Shown here: positions 1 to 6,308 of the stretch, one piece after another
Layout: every line of letters begins with the position of its first letter
Position numbering within the stretch: position 1 is the stretch's first letter
From: Methanothermococcus okinawensis
GTDB lineage: Archaea; AGJL01; Methanococci; Methanococcales; Methanococcaceae
NCBI GenBank assembly: GCA_015661555.1
Contig: DQVW01000049.1
Location: 1-9,011 of the forward strand
DNA: 9,011 bases
Direction: 5' to 3'
Notes under the pieces: model-generated
Told to the model about the DNA's origin: nothing
Seen by the model: only the letters and a program-made list of their open reading frames with translations
Database searches by the model: none
Translations under genes and position numbers: made by a program

Positions 1-488
1 TAGAGTTGCTCGTAGAGTTTATTTATCTTCTTATCCCTGGCGTACACATCCCTGGCTAACTTTTCATCCCTGTTTTTAAAGGCTCTAAGTGCATCCTTCA
101 ACATCTCCTCGAGGCGCTCTATCATAGTTATAATAATCTCGTTCTCCCTTCTCATATCTATCTTGGATTTTATTGTAATCTTGGCGATCTTACAGGCACA
201 GTCCCCAATCTTCTCCAACTTGGATATGATCTTGATGATAGTTAGTATAGTTCTTAGATCTGTTGCCACAGGTTGATAGAGTGCTATAAGTTTTATACAT
301 TTGTCCTCGATCTCCATCTCCTTTATATCAATAAGGTCGTCCCCCCTTATCACCTTCTCTGCAAGCTCCTTGTCACAGTTTAAAAAGGCCTCTGTAGAGG
401 TACGTAGTGCAGATATACAGAGGTTACCCATTTCGATAACCTCTTCCTCTACCTCTTTTAATTTGGAGTAGAATACCTCTTTTGTCAT
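1..488 (-). CDS. phoU: PhoU-family phosphate uptake regulator (3' end missing, runs off left edge)
   Basis: PhoU proteins act in the cytoplasm as negative regulators of the Pst phosphate importer; they are helical bundles that bind metal clusters. About 162 codons are visible; the usual family length is about 220, so the C-terminal quarter lies outside the window. The first domain is clear: around residues 72-100 the protein reads LYQPVATDLRTI, then KLEKIGDCACKIAK, matching the family's 'rP.a.DLR' and 'ER.gD.a..ia' metal-site motifs. The chosen ATG (486-488) sits 4 nt after a GGTGAT Shine-Dalgarno (493-498); an in-frame ATG two codons upstream (492-494) would overlap that site and is less likely. 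The gene starts 17 bp after the pstB stop and is very probably cotranscribed with it. Family assignment is firm; the regulatory role is inferred from homologues. Confidence 0.93.
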   Translation of the reverse strand, partial: MTKEVFYSKLKEVEEEVIEMGNLCISALRTSTEAFLNCDKELAEKVIRGDDLIDIKEMEIEDKCIKLIALYQPVATDLRTILTIIKIISKLEKIGDCACKIAKITIKSKIDMRRENEIIITMIERLEEMLKDALRAFKNRDEKLARDVYARDKKINKLYEQL

Positions 489-492
489 GGGC

Positions 493-498
493 ATCACC
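493..498 (-). promoter_or_regulatory. Ribosome binding site of phoU
   Basis: GGTGAT on the minus strand complements the conserved 3' end of archaeal 16S rRNA and lies 4 nt before ATG 486-488. It decides against the in-frame ATG at 492-494, which overlaps it. Confidence 0.65.
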
Positions 499-505
499 AA
501 GGTTG

Positions 506-1267
506 TTATCCAAATCTACCGCTGATGTAATCCTCAGTCTCCTTCCTAGAGGGATTGAGGAATATCTTCTCTGTTTTATCAAACTCTATAAGCTCTCCCA
601 TTAAGAAGAACGCGGTATAATCTGAGACCCTACTTGCCTGTTGCATGTTGTGGGTAACAACTACAACGGTGTAATCCCTCTTCAACTCCACCATGAGATC
701 CTCTATCTTCTGGGTGGAGATAGGGTCAAGGGCAGATGTAGGTTCATCTAACAGTATAACCTCAGGTTTAACTGCTATGGCACGTGCAATACAGAGCCTC
801 TGCTGCTGCCCTCCAGATAACTCAAAGGCGGACTTTTTCAAGTTGTCCTTAACCTCATCCCACAGTGCAGCCTTCTTCAAGGCCCACTCCACAATCTCAT
901 CTAGGGTTTCCTTATCCTTGATACCGTGTATCCTTGGACCAAAGGCTACGTTGTCGTAGATACTCATGGGAAAGGGGTTTGGTTTTTGGAAGACCATCCC
1001 CACCCTCTTTCTCAACTCCACCACATCTACATCCTCGTCGTATATGTTCTTCCCATCTAGAAGCACCTTCCCCTCAACCCTTGCATTGGGAACGAGATCT
1101 ATCAACCTGTTAAGACATCTTATAAAGGAACTTTTACCACATCCACTGGGACCTATAAGTGCAGTTATCCTGTTCTCGTATATAGGTAAATTTATATTTT
1201 TAAGGGCGTGAAAATCTCCGTAGTAGAGGTTTAAATTCTTAGTCTCCATCTTTACCTTCTCCCCCAT
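506..1267 (-). CDS. pstB: Phosphate ABC transporter ATP-binding protein PstB
   Basis: Cytoplasmic ATPase subunit of the high-affinity phosphate importer PstSCAB; hydrolyses ATP to drive phosphate uptake through PstC/PstA. At 253 residues it is full length for the family. Visible motifs: Walker A GPSGCGKSS (residues 39-47), Q-loop glutamine in VFQKPNPFP (about 94), signature ELSGGQQQR (149-157), Walker B VILLDEPTSALD (170-181) and H-loop histidine in VTHNMQQ (206). The stretch QKPNPFPMSIYDNVAFGPR is typical of PstB rather than other ABC ATPases. The start ATG follows a GGTGAT site (1271-1276) by 3 nt; a second ATG at codon 7 is possible. It is the first gene of its transcript: the membrane subunits pstC/pstA are not upstream, because ppsA diverges there. 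phoU follows 17 bp downstream. The left side of the locus is not visible. Confidence 0.96.
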   Translation of the reverse strand: MGEKVKMETKNLNLYYGDFHALKNINLPIYENRITALIGPSGCGKSSFIRCLNRLIDLVPNARVEGKVLLDGKNIYDEDVDVVELRKRVGMVFQKPNPFPMSIYDNVAFGPRIHGIKDKETLDEIVEWALKKAALWDEVKDNLKKSAFELSGGQQQRLCIARAIAVKPEVILLDEPTSALDPISTQKIEDLMVELKRDYTVVVVTHNMQQASRVSDYTAFFLMGELIEFDKTEKIFLNPSRKETEDYISGRFG

Positions 1268-1294
1268 TACATCACCGTAGATGTCTTTGTTTTA

Positions 1295-1312
1295 AAAGGG
1301 AACACCCCCTTT
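1295..1312. repeat. Inverted repeat near the pstB transcription start
   Basis: AAAGGG (1295-1300) and CCCTTT (1307-1312) are separated by 6 bp. The repeat lies about 25-40 bp downstream of the proposed pstB TATA box, so it overlaps or just follows the expected start of transcription. It could be a repressor operator or a short 5'-UTR hairpin. Six-base arms can arise by chance, so confidence is limited. Confidence 0.35.
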
Positions 1313-1336
1313 CAATCAACTGTGAGCCCCTATTTT

Positions 1337-1344
1337 TATTTAAA
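1337..1344 (-). promoter_or_regulatory. TATA-like box for pstB-phoU
   Basis: Reads TTTAAATA on the minus strand, preceded by GAAACG, a possible BRE. Transcription would start near 1310-1315, giving a leader of about 45 nt before the pstB ATG. This is the best TATA-like match in front of pstB, but its position is inferred from archaeal promoter spacing. Confidence 0.5.
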
Positions 1345-1351
1345 CGTTTCT

Positions 1352-1369
1352 ATTAATGTCAACTTTAAT
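1352..1369. repeat. 18-bp near-palindrome between the divergent promoters (candidate operator)
   Basis: ATTAATGTCAACTTTAAT matches its own reverse complement at 14 of 18 positions (ATTAA-w-GT-yr-AC-w-TTAAT). It lies just upstream of the pstB TATA/BRE (1337-1350) and about 24 bp upstream of the ppsA TATA box (1394-1401), where an archaeal regulator could influence either promoter. It does not have the GGAA-N6-TTCC form of the nitrogen repressor NrpR. AT-richness makes chance partial palindromes more likely. Confidence 0.4.
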
Positions 1370-1393
1370 TCACAAAAGAGGATTTAAAAAAAT

Positions 1394-1401
1394 TATAAAT
1401 A
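1394..1401 (+). promoter_or_regulatory. TATA box for ppsA operon
   Basis: TATAAATA preceded by an A-rich stretch that could serve as the BRE. Archaeal spacing puts the transcript start near 1420-1427, giving a leader of about 25 nt to the ATG at 1450. Good match to methanogen promoter consensus. Confidence 0.6.
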
Positions 1402-1438
1402 CTATTTTTTAATTTATAGAGACTCAAAGGATTGGACG

Positions 1439-1443
1439 GGAGG
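1439..1443 (+). promoter_or_regulatory. Ribosome binding site of ppsA
   Basis: GGAGG ends 6 nt before ATG 1450. It favours that ATG over the in-frame TTG at 1432, which has no comparable site. Confidence 0.65.
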
Positions 1444-1449
1444 AACACC

Positions 1450-3726
1450 ATGAAGCTAATAGCCTGGTTAGACGAGATATCTAACAGGGATGTGGATATT
1501 GCTGGTGGGAAGGGAGCCTCTCTTGGAGAGATGTGGAATGCAGGCTTTCCAGTACCTCCTGCATTTGTAGTTACTGCAGACGCCTACAGGTACTTTATAA
1601 GGGAGAGTAAACTGGATAAGAAGATAAGAAAGATCCTAAAGGATATCGATGTAAATAACCCTGAGGACTTAAACAGGAAGTCGGAGGAGATAAGGAAGTT
1701 AATTCTAAATGCTAAAATGCCCAAGGATCTTGAGATAAGTATTATCGAGAGTTACAACAGACTCTGTGAGGAAAGTGGTGGAGAGGAGGTATTTGTTGCT
1801 GTGAGAAGTTCTGCCACTGCAGAGGATCTACCTGATGCAAGTTTTGCAGGGCAGCAGGAGACCTATCTAAATGTTAAAGGGGCTGAAAACGTTGTTAAAG
1901 CTGTTCAGAAGTGTTTTGCATCTCTCTTTACTCCAAGGGCTATATTCTACAGGGAGCAGAAGGGTTTTGATCACCTAGATGTGGCACTGGCTGTAGTTGT
2001 GCAGAAGATGGTAGACTCTGAGAAGTCTGGCGTTCTATTTACCGTAAATCCCATAAATCAGAACTACGAGGAGATGGTGATTGAAGGCGCCTGGGGGCTT
2101 GGAGAGGGGGTAGTAAGTGGAGTTGTAACCCCTGATACCTATATACTAGATAAGAAGACCTTAACTCCAAAGAGTATCTCCGTGGCGAGAAAGGAGGTAA
2201 TGTTTATAAGGGATGAGGAGGGGGAGACGAAAAAGGTGGAGGTACCTGAGGACCTAAAGGAGAAGAGGGTACTCTCCGACGATGAACTTAGAAGACTTGG
2301 CCAGATGGGACTATCTATAGAGAAACACTATGGAAGACCTATGGATGTTGAGTGGGCTATAGAGAAGGGTAAAATATACATGCTCCAGGCGAGGCCCATA
2401 ACCACGTTGGAGGGAGAGAAGAAAGAGGATGGGGGGGAGATACTACTGAAGGGTATTGGAGCCTCTCCAGGTTTAGCCTCTGGTAAGGTGAAGATCATCC
2501 ATGATATCAGGGAGATAGAGAAGATAGAGGAGGGGGATGTCCTAGTAACTAAGATGACTACTCCAGATATGGTACCTGCCATGAAGAAGGCCAGCGCCAT
2601 CGTTACAGATGATGGAGGGTTAACCTGTCATGCAGCTATCATCTCCAGGGAGTTAGGTACCCCCTGTGTTGTAGGTACCCAGAAGGCCACCAAGGTGTTG
2701 AAGGATAACATGGTAGTTACCGTAGATGGGGAGAAGGGTATTGTATACAGGGGGGAGATAAAGAGGGGTGAAAAGAAGGAGAAGGAGATAGGGACAGGTA
2801 CCACTACACCGGTAATTATAACTGCAACGGAGATCATGGTAAACGTCTCCATGCCCGAGGTTGCTGAGAGGGCTGCTGCCACTGGGGCAGATGGGGTAGG
2901 TCTCCTAAGGGCAGAGCATATGATACTTGAGACAGGGGTTCATCCCATCAAGATACTTAGGGAGAAAGGGGAGGATGCCCTTGTGGAGGTCTTTGCAGAT
3001 GGTATTAGGAAGGTGGCAGATGCCTTCTATCCAAGACCTGTAACATATAGGACCTTGGATGCTCCAACAGATGAGTTCAGGGGGTTGGAGGGGGGAGAGG
3101 ATGAGCCTGTAGAGCAGAATCCCATGTTAGGTTGGAGGGGGATTAGGAGAAGTCTAGATGAGAAGGAGATTCTAAAGTGTGAGTTATTAGCTATAAAGAA
3201 ATTGAGAAGTGAAGGTTATAAAAATATAAGGTTGATGATACCTCTAGTTACAAATCCCTCAGAGGTTAGGAAGGTAAAGGAGTTGGCAAGGGAGATTGGT
3301 TTAGAGTTGGGGAAGGACGTGGATTTTGGGGTGATGGTGGAGACACCTGCAGCTGCACTTATCATAGAGGATATTATAAAGGAGGGAATTGACTTTGTCT
3401 CTCTAGGTACAAACGACTTAACCCAGTATACCATAGCCATAGACAGGAACAACGAACTTGTTGCAAAGTATTACAGGGAGAACCACCCTGCAGTTTTAAA
3501 GTTAATTAAGTACGTCATAGAGACCTGTAAAAAACACGGTGTGAAAACCTCCATATGTGGTCAGGCGGGAAGTAGACCCTCCATGGTGGAGAAGCTTGTT
3601 AGGTGGGGTATAGATAGTATCTCTGCAAATATAGACGCCATAGATACTATAAGAAAGACTGTTGCAAGAACTGAGCAGAGGATTATCTTGGAGACCATAA
3701 GGGACAGAAAACTTAACATAGATTAA
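1450..3726 (+). CDS. ppsA: Phosphoenolpyruvate synthase (pyruvate, water dikinase)
   Basis: Cytoplasmic enzyme making PEP, AMP and phosphate from pyruvate, ATP and water (EC 2.7.9.2); the entry to gluconeogenesis in autotrophic methanogens. The 758-residue protein has all three domains in order. The N-terminal ATP-grasp domain has GGKGASLGEM near residue 19, VAVRSSATAEDLPDASFAGQQ near 116 and ending QARPITT. The swivelling phosphohistidine domain has DDGGLTCHAAIISRELGTPCVV with His394. The C-terminal PEP/pyruvate TIM barrel has GVGLLRAEH, GTNDLTQYTIAIDRN and SICGQ with catalytic-type Cys703. The ATG is chosen for its GGAGG site; an in-frame TTG at 1432 would add six residues. The orthologue in M. 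jannaschii is known to carry an intein; this one is continuous, including around the active-site histidine. A run of seven G (2431-2437) falls in the linker after the ATP-grasp domain. It heads a closely spaced plus-strand cluster. Confidence 0.97.
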   Translation: MKLIAWLDEISNRDVDIAGGKGASLGEMWNAGFPVPPAFVVTADAYRYFIRESKLDKKIRKILKDIDVNNPEDLNRKSEEIRKLILNAKMPKDLEISIIESYNRLCEESGGEEVFVAVRSSATAEDLPDASFAGQQETYLNVKGAENVVKAVQKCFASLFTPRAIFYREQKGFDHLDVALAVVVQKMVDSEKSGVLFTVNPINQNYEEMVIEGAWGLGEGVVSGVVTPDTYILDKKTLTPKSISVARKEVMFIRDEEGETKKVEVPEDLKEKRVLSDDELRRLGQMGLSIEKHYGRPMDVEWAIEKGKIYMLQARPITTLEGEKKEDGGEILLKGIGASPGLASGKVKIIHDIREIEKIEEGDVLVTKMTTPDMVPAMKKASAIVTDDGGLTCHAAIISRELGTPCVVGTQKATKVLKDNMVVTVDGEKGIVYRGEIKRGEKKEKEIGTGTTTPVIITATEIMVNVSMPEVAERAAATGADGVGLLRAEHMILETGVHPIKILREKGEDALVEVFADGIRKVADAFYPRPVTYRTLDAPTDEFRGLEGGEDEPVEQNPMLGWRGIRRSLDEKEILKCELLAIKKLRSEGYKNIRLMIPLVTNPSEVRKVKELAREIGLELGKDVDFGVMVETPAAALIIEDIIKEGIDFVSLGTNDLTQYTIAIDRNNELVAKYYRENHPAVLKLIKYVIETCKKHGVKTSICGQAGSRPSMVEKLVRWGIDSISANIDAIDTIRKTVARTEQRIILETIRDRKLNID

Positions 3727-3740
3727 AGTATGGAGAGAGC

Positions 3741-4055
3741 ATGGTAGATAGGGAGAAGATTCAGGATAGAATTACCAGGGAGAAGGTGGAGGAGTATCTT
3801 AGAAAAACAGAGGAGGCAATAGAGATTATTAAAAGGGGTCTTCCTCCAAGGAGGAGTTTGCTCTACGATGTAGCCCTGGACTTCCTCTCCATGATAGAGT
3901 GTTATTTCAAGGATGCCAAGGTATTTATAGAAAAGGGTGATTATATAAATGGATTTGCCTCTCTAAACTACGCCTACGGCTGGATAGACGCTGGAGTTCG
4001 CCTAGGTATATTCGATGTTGGAGATGATGACGTAAAATTTACCTTGGCAAGGTAA
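3741..4055 (+). CDS. DUF357 family protein, function unknown
   Basis: A 104-residue soluble protein that looks mostly helical, with no signal peptide or membrane segment. The pattern of N-terminal charged helix, RRSLLYDVALDFLSMIECYFKDAKVFIEKGDYINGFASLNYAYGWIDAGVRLG, then a short acidic tail matches the archaeal DUF357 family. The conserved core (YFKDA, KGDYINGFASLNYAYGWIDAG) resembles a helical hairpin of the kind seen in small helical-bundle proteins, but no catalytic residues are evident. The ATG follows GGAGAG (3732-3737) by 3 nt and lies 14 bp after the ppsA stop, so cotranscription with ppsA is likely. No biochemical function can be assigned. Family call is by recognition, from memory of the family pattern. 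Confidence 0.8.
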   Translation: MVDREKIQDRITREKVEEYLRKTEEAIEIIKRGLPPRRSLLYDVALDFLSMIECYFKDAKVFIEKGDYINGFASLNYAYGWIDAGVRLGIFDVGDDDVKFTLAR

Positions 4056-4078
4056 AGGAAAGAAGGACGGTGGGGAAA

Positions 4079-4420
4079 ATGCCTAACTACCATGTAACCC
4101 TTCAGGCTCCCTATATAGTAAAGAATGTTGAAGATGCAGAGGACGCCATAAGTGTCGCCATATCCAACGTAGGAAAGTTGTTAAACAAGAACAACATGGA
4201 ATACGTGGATATAGACGTGGGACTGACTATATGTCCTAAGTGTGGAGAACCTATAGACTGTGTCCTTGTAGTTGCCAGGACAGCTCTGGTAGGACTACTT
4301 CTCTCCATGAAGGTGTTCAATGCAGAGAGTATGGAGCATGCTATAAGGATAGCCAAATCCTCCATAGGTAAGGCCTTGAAGGACATACCCCTTGAGGTTG
4401 TAGATGTGGTAGAGATATAA
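4079..4420 (+). CDS. DUF555 / UPF0212 family protein, function unknown
   Basis: A 113-residue archaeal protein of the UPF0212 (DUF555) family. The N-terminal PNYHVTLQAPYIVKNVEDAEDAISVAI, the central DVGLTICPKCGEPIDCVLVVA and the C-terminal SIGKALKDIPLEVVDVVEI are the conserved blocks. Cys52 and Cys55 (CPKC) with Cys61 could form part of a metal or iron-sulfur site, though a fourth Cys ligand is missing, so a metal site would need another residue or a second subunit. The start is chosen at ATG 4079, which keeps the conserved PNYHV at the N terminus and follows GGTG (4069-4072) by 6 nt; a GTG at 4070 would add three residues. It lies 23 bp after the DUF357 gene and is probably in the same transcript. 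Role not known. Confidence 0.82.
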   Translation: MPNYHVTLQAPYIVKNVEDAEDAISVAISNVGKLLNKNNMEYVDIDVGLTICPKCGEPIDCVLVVARTALVGLLLSMKVFNAESMEHAIRIAKSSIGKALKDIPLEVVDVVEI

Positions 4421-4430
4421 TTTTCTTTTT
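4415..4430 (+). promoter_or_regulatory. TATA-like / T-tract junction before the methyltransferase gene
   Basis: ATATAATT (4415-4422) spans the DUF555 stop codon and is followed by TTTTCTTTTT (4421-4430). Two readings are possible: a weak oligo-T termination signal for the ppsA-DUF357-DUF555 transcript, or a TATA box giving a near-leaderless transcript for the gene starting at 4444. The sequence alone cannot decide between them. Confidence 0.3.
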
Positions 4431-4443
4431 GGTGTTATCAACT

Positions 4444-5475
4444 ATGCTCCCAGATGAGGTTGCCCTGAAGATTATCAGAAAATACATGATAAGATTTGAA
4501 AGGGGTGAGGATATAGAGAGTTTTAAAGGGGATCTTATTAGAGATCTTCTAAATCACAGGGTGTTAATTAAAACGGAAGATGGCACCTATACCTTACCAT
4601 CCCAGTGTAGGGAGGAACTTATGCACTCCAGGATAGGGGCATTGAAGGAGAGTGTTGAGAAGTTTGTAATACCTTCAAACCTAAAGTACATGAAAAATCC
4701 CAAGGTACTGGATCTCTGTAGTGGACTAGGTTATAACGCCATAGGGGCACTTCACTATAACAGAAGTTGTAAAATAGATATGGTGGAGTGTTGTAAGGAG
4801 GTGCTTTTTCTCTCCCTATGTCTAGACATTCCCTACGAGGAACATGCCCTAATAAAGGATAGAATTAGGGACTTCCTCCAGGGGGATGTAAGAAGAGGGG
4901 ATATAAATATACACCTTGAGGATGGAAGGAGGGTCATTAAAAAGTTAGAGGGTGGATACAACGTAGTATTTCACGACGCATTCTCCCCTCAGAGAGATGC
5001 TGTACTTTACACCGTAGATTTCCTAAGGGAGGTCTACAAGAAGATGGATAATAACGGTATTTTAATATCCTACTCCTCCTCCATACCCTTTAGAAGTGCA
5101 CTTGTGGAGGCAGGTTTTGTAATTTCCGAGGGACAACCTGTAGGGAGAAGGAGGGGGATAACAATAGCCTATAAGAATCCCTCTCCAGATAGGGAGATAA
5201 GGAGGATACCCTTAACAGATGAGAGATTAATAGCCATATCCACAGTGGGAGTACCCTATAGAGATCCCAACTTAAACCTCACCCACGAGGAGATTGTTAA
5301 AAATAGAGCCCTTGAGAGAAGGGAGTTTAAGAGGAGGTTAATAGAGATGGGAAAGTATTACTCTACAAAAAAGGTTAAGCTAGGTAAGGTGGATAAGGTA
5401 TTTTTAGATATTCAGAAGTTAAATTTAAACTCCAGTAAAATAATTTTAAAGATGAGGGAGGTTCTGGGAATTTAG
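4444..5475 (+). CDS. MnmC-like SAM-dependent methyltransferase
   Basis: Soluble Rossmann-fold methyltransferase of 343 residues related to the methyltransferase domain of bacterial MnmC (PF05430-type), which finishes the 5-methylaminomethyl modification of tRNA wobble uridine. Visible blocks: HSRIGALKESVEKFV (61-75), SAM-binding motif I VLDLCSGLGYNAIGAL (88-103), acidic VEC (114-116), the MnmC-type NVVFHDAFSPQRDAVLYTVDFL (173-194), and SYSSSIPFRSALVEAGF followed by GRRRGITIA (209-242). Bacterial MnmC carries an FAD oxidoreductase domain; here it is absent, and there are about 60 extra residues at the N terminus and about 100 at the C terminus (including VPYRDPNLNLTHEEI). ATG 4444 follows GGTG (4431-4434) by 9 nt; an in-frame TTG at 4429 or GTG at 4432 is possible. 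It lies 23 bp after DUF555. Substrate in archaea is uncertain: tRNA is an inference. Its 3' end overlaps aroE tail to tail. Confidence 0.85.
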   Translation: MLPDEVALKIIRKYMIRFERGEDIESFKGDLIRDLLNHRVLIKTEDGTYTLPSQCREELMHSRIGALKESVEKFVIPSNLKYMKNPKVLDLCSGLGYNAIGALHYNRSCKIDMVECCKEVLFLSLCLDIPYEEHALIKDRIRDFLQGDVRRGDINIHLEDGRRVIKKLEGGYNVVFHDAFSPQRDAVLYTVDFLREVYKKMDNNGILISYSSSIPFRSALVEAGFVISEGQPVGRRRGITIAYKNPSPDREIRRIPLTDERLIAISTVGVPYRDPNLNLTHEEIVKNRALERREFKRRLIEMGKYYSTKKVKLGKVDKVFLDIQKLNLNSSKIILKMREVLGI

Positions 5476-6308
5476 TAAAGATTACTCTCTACAGCCTTTT
5501 TCATAACCTCAACATCTGGTTTTACACCTGTCCATATCTCAAAGGCTAAGGCTCCCTGATAGACCAACATCCCAATACCGTTGATAGTTTTTGCACCTCT
5601 CTTTTTAGCCTCTCTAAGTAGGACAGTCTCCCTTGGATTGTATATAAGGTCCATCACCACCATACCACTGTGTATCCTCTCTACATCTATTACAGGTTTT
5701 ACATCTACATGGGGGTACATACCCACTGGGGTGGCGTGGATAACTATCTCGTACCTTCCCACATCTACATTTAGATCTCCATAACCTACCTCTCTATTTA
5801 ACTTTCTAGAGATCTCCTCCGCTAAAAGTTTCGCCTTCTCAGGGGTTCTATTTACTATGGTAACCTTGTTATCCTTTGCCATTTCAAAGGCCACAGCCCT
5901 TGCGGCACCACCTGCACCTATTACAAGTATATCCCTTCCTTTTACCTTCCCTATCTCCTCCTCAAGTGCCATACGGGCCCCTAAACCATCTGTGTTGTAC
6001 CCAAGTGCTACATCTCCCTCTATTTTCACGGTGTTGACAGCTCCTATAAGCTGAGCCTCCCTGTCCAACTTATCCAGGTATTTTATAATCTCCACCTTAT
6101 GAGGTACTGTGACGTTGAAACCTTTAAAGGTTCCAAGGGCCTTTGCCCCCTCTACTACGTACTTCAATTTATCAGGATGGACATCAAAGGCTAGGTATAC
6201 GTAGTTTAAGCCCTTATCCCTCAGGGCACTGTTGTGCATAAGGGGAGAGAGGGAGTGCTCCACCGGATGTCCAATAAGCCCTAAGAGTTTAGTTTTAGAG
6301 TCTATCAT
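5472..6308 (-). CDS. aroE: Shikimate dehydrogenase (NADP+)
   Basis: Reduces 3-dehydroshikimate to shikimate with NADPH (EC 1.1.1.25), the fourth step of aromatic amino acid synthesis, in the cytoplasm. The 278 residues match the usual length. Visible: shikimate-binding SLSPLMHN (19-26), NVTVPHK with catalytic Lys71, GAVNT (89-93), NTDG with catalytic Asp107, dinucleotide-binding GAGGAARA (131-138), NRT after the second strand (153-155), the ATPVGM loop (192-197), DLIYNP (220-225) and the C-terminal NGIGMLVYQGALAFEIWTG. All key residues are present. The start codon overlaps the pscS stop (ATGA), and an AGGTG site lies inside the end of pscS, pointing to translational coupling. The stop overlaps the end of the opposing methyltransferase gene by 4 bp. 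Methanococcales are known to use an alternative early route to dehydroquinate, but AroE itself is the ordinary enzyme. Confidence 0.97.
   Translation of the reverse strand: MIDSKTKLLGLIGHPVEHSLSPLMHNSALRDKGLNYVYLAFDVHPDKLKYVVEGAKALGTFKGFNVTVPHKVEIIKYLDKLDREAQLIGAVNTVKIEGDVALGYNTDGLGARMALEEEIGKVKGRDILVIGAGGAARAVAFEMAKDNKVTIVNRTPEKAKLLAEEISRKLNREVGYGDLNVDVGRYEIVIHATPVGMYPHVDVKPVIDVERIHSGMVVMDLIYNPRETVLLREAKKRGAKTINGIGMLVYQGALAFEIWTGVKPDVEVMKKAVESNLY

Larger units (their letters stand above)
1268..1449. promoter_or_regulatory. Divergent intergenic region pstB / ppsA
   Basis: The only substantial gene-free stretch in the window (182 bp). It is AT-rich compared with the flanking genes and holds a TATA-like box for each direction, an 18-bp near-palindrome between them and an inverted repeat near the expected pstB transcript start (each listed separately). 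No tRNA, obvious structured RNA or small ORF was seen in it. Confidence 0.7.

Noticed and set aside
693..1211. Plus-strand open frames opposite pstB
   Set aside because: Antisense to the ABC signature and Walker motifs of pstB, with Ser-rich translations resembling no family; shadows of the real gene.
1432..1449. TTG at 1432 as the ppsA start
   Set aside because: ATG at 1450 has a GGAGG site at proper spacing and gives the N terminus expected for PEP synthase; the TTG lacks a site and lies close to the expected transcript start.
1268..1449. NrpR nitrogen operator or C/D-box guide RNA in the intergenic region
   Set aside because: No GGAA-N6-TTCC element was found, and no C-box/D-box pair at suitable spacing was seen.
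2328..2882. Minus-strand open frames of 84-90 codons inside ppsA
   Set aside because: They lie antisense to well-conserved catalytic domains, have low-complexity Ser/Ile/Phe-rich translations and no convincing ribosome binding site. They reflect the purine-rich sense strand having few stops on its complement.
4070..4078. GTG at 4070 as the DUF555 protein start
   Set aside because: ATG 4079 is three codons downstream, follows GGTG at good spacing and begins at the conserved PNYHV block. The GTG is not excluded.
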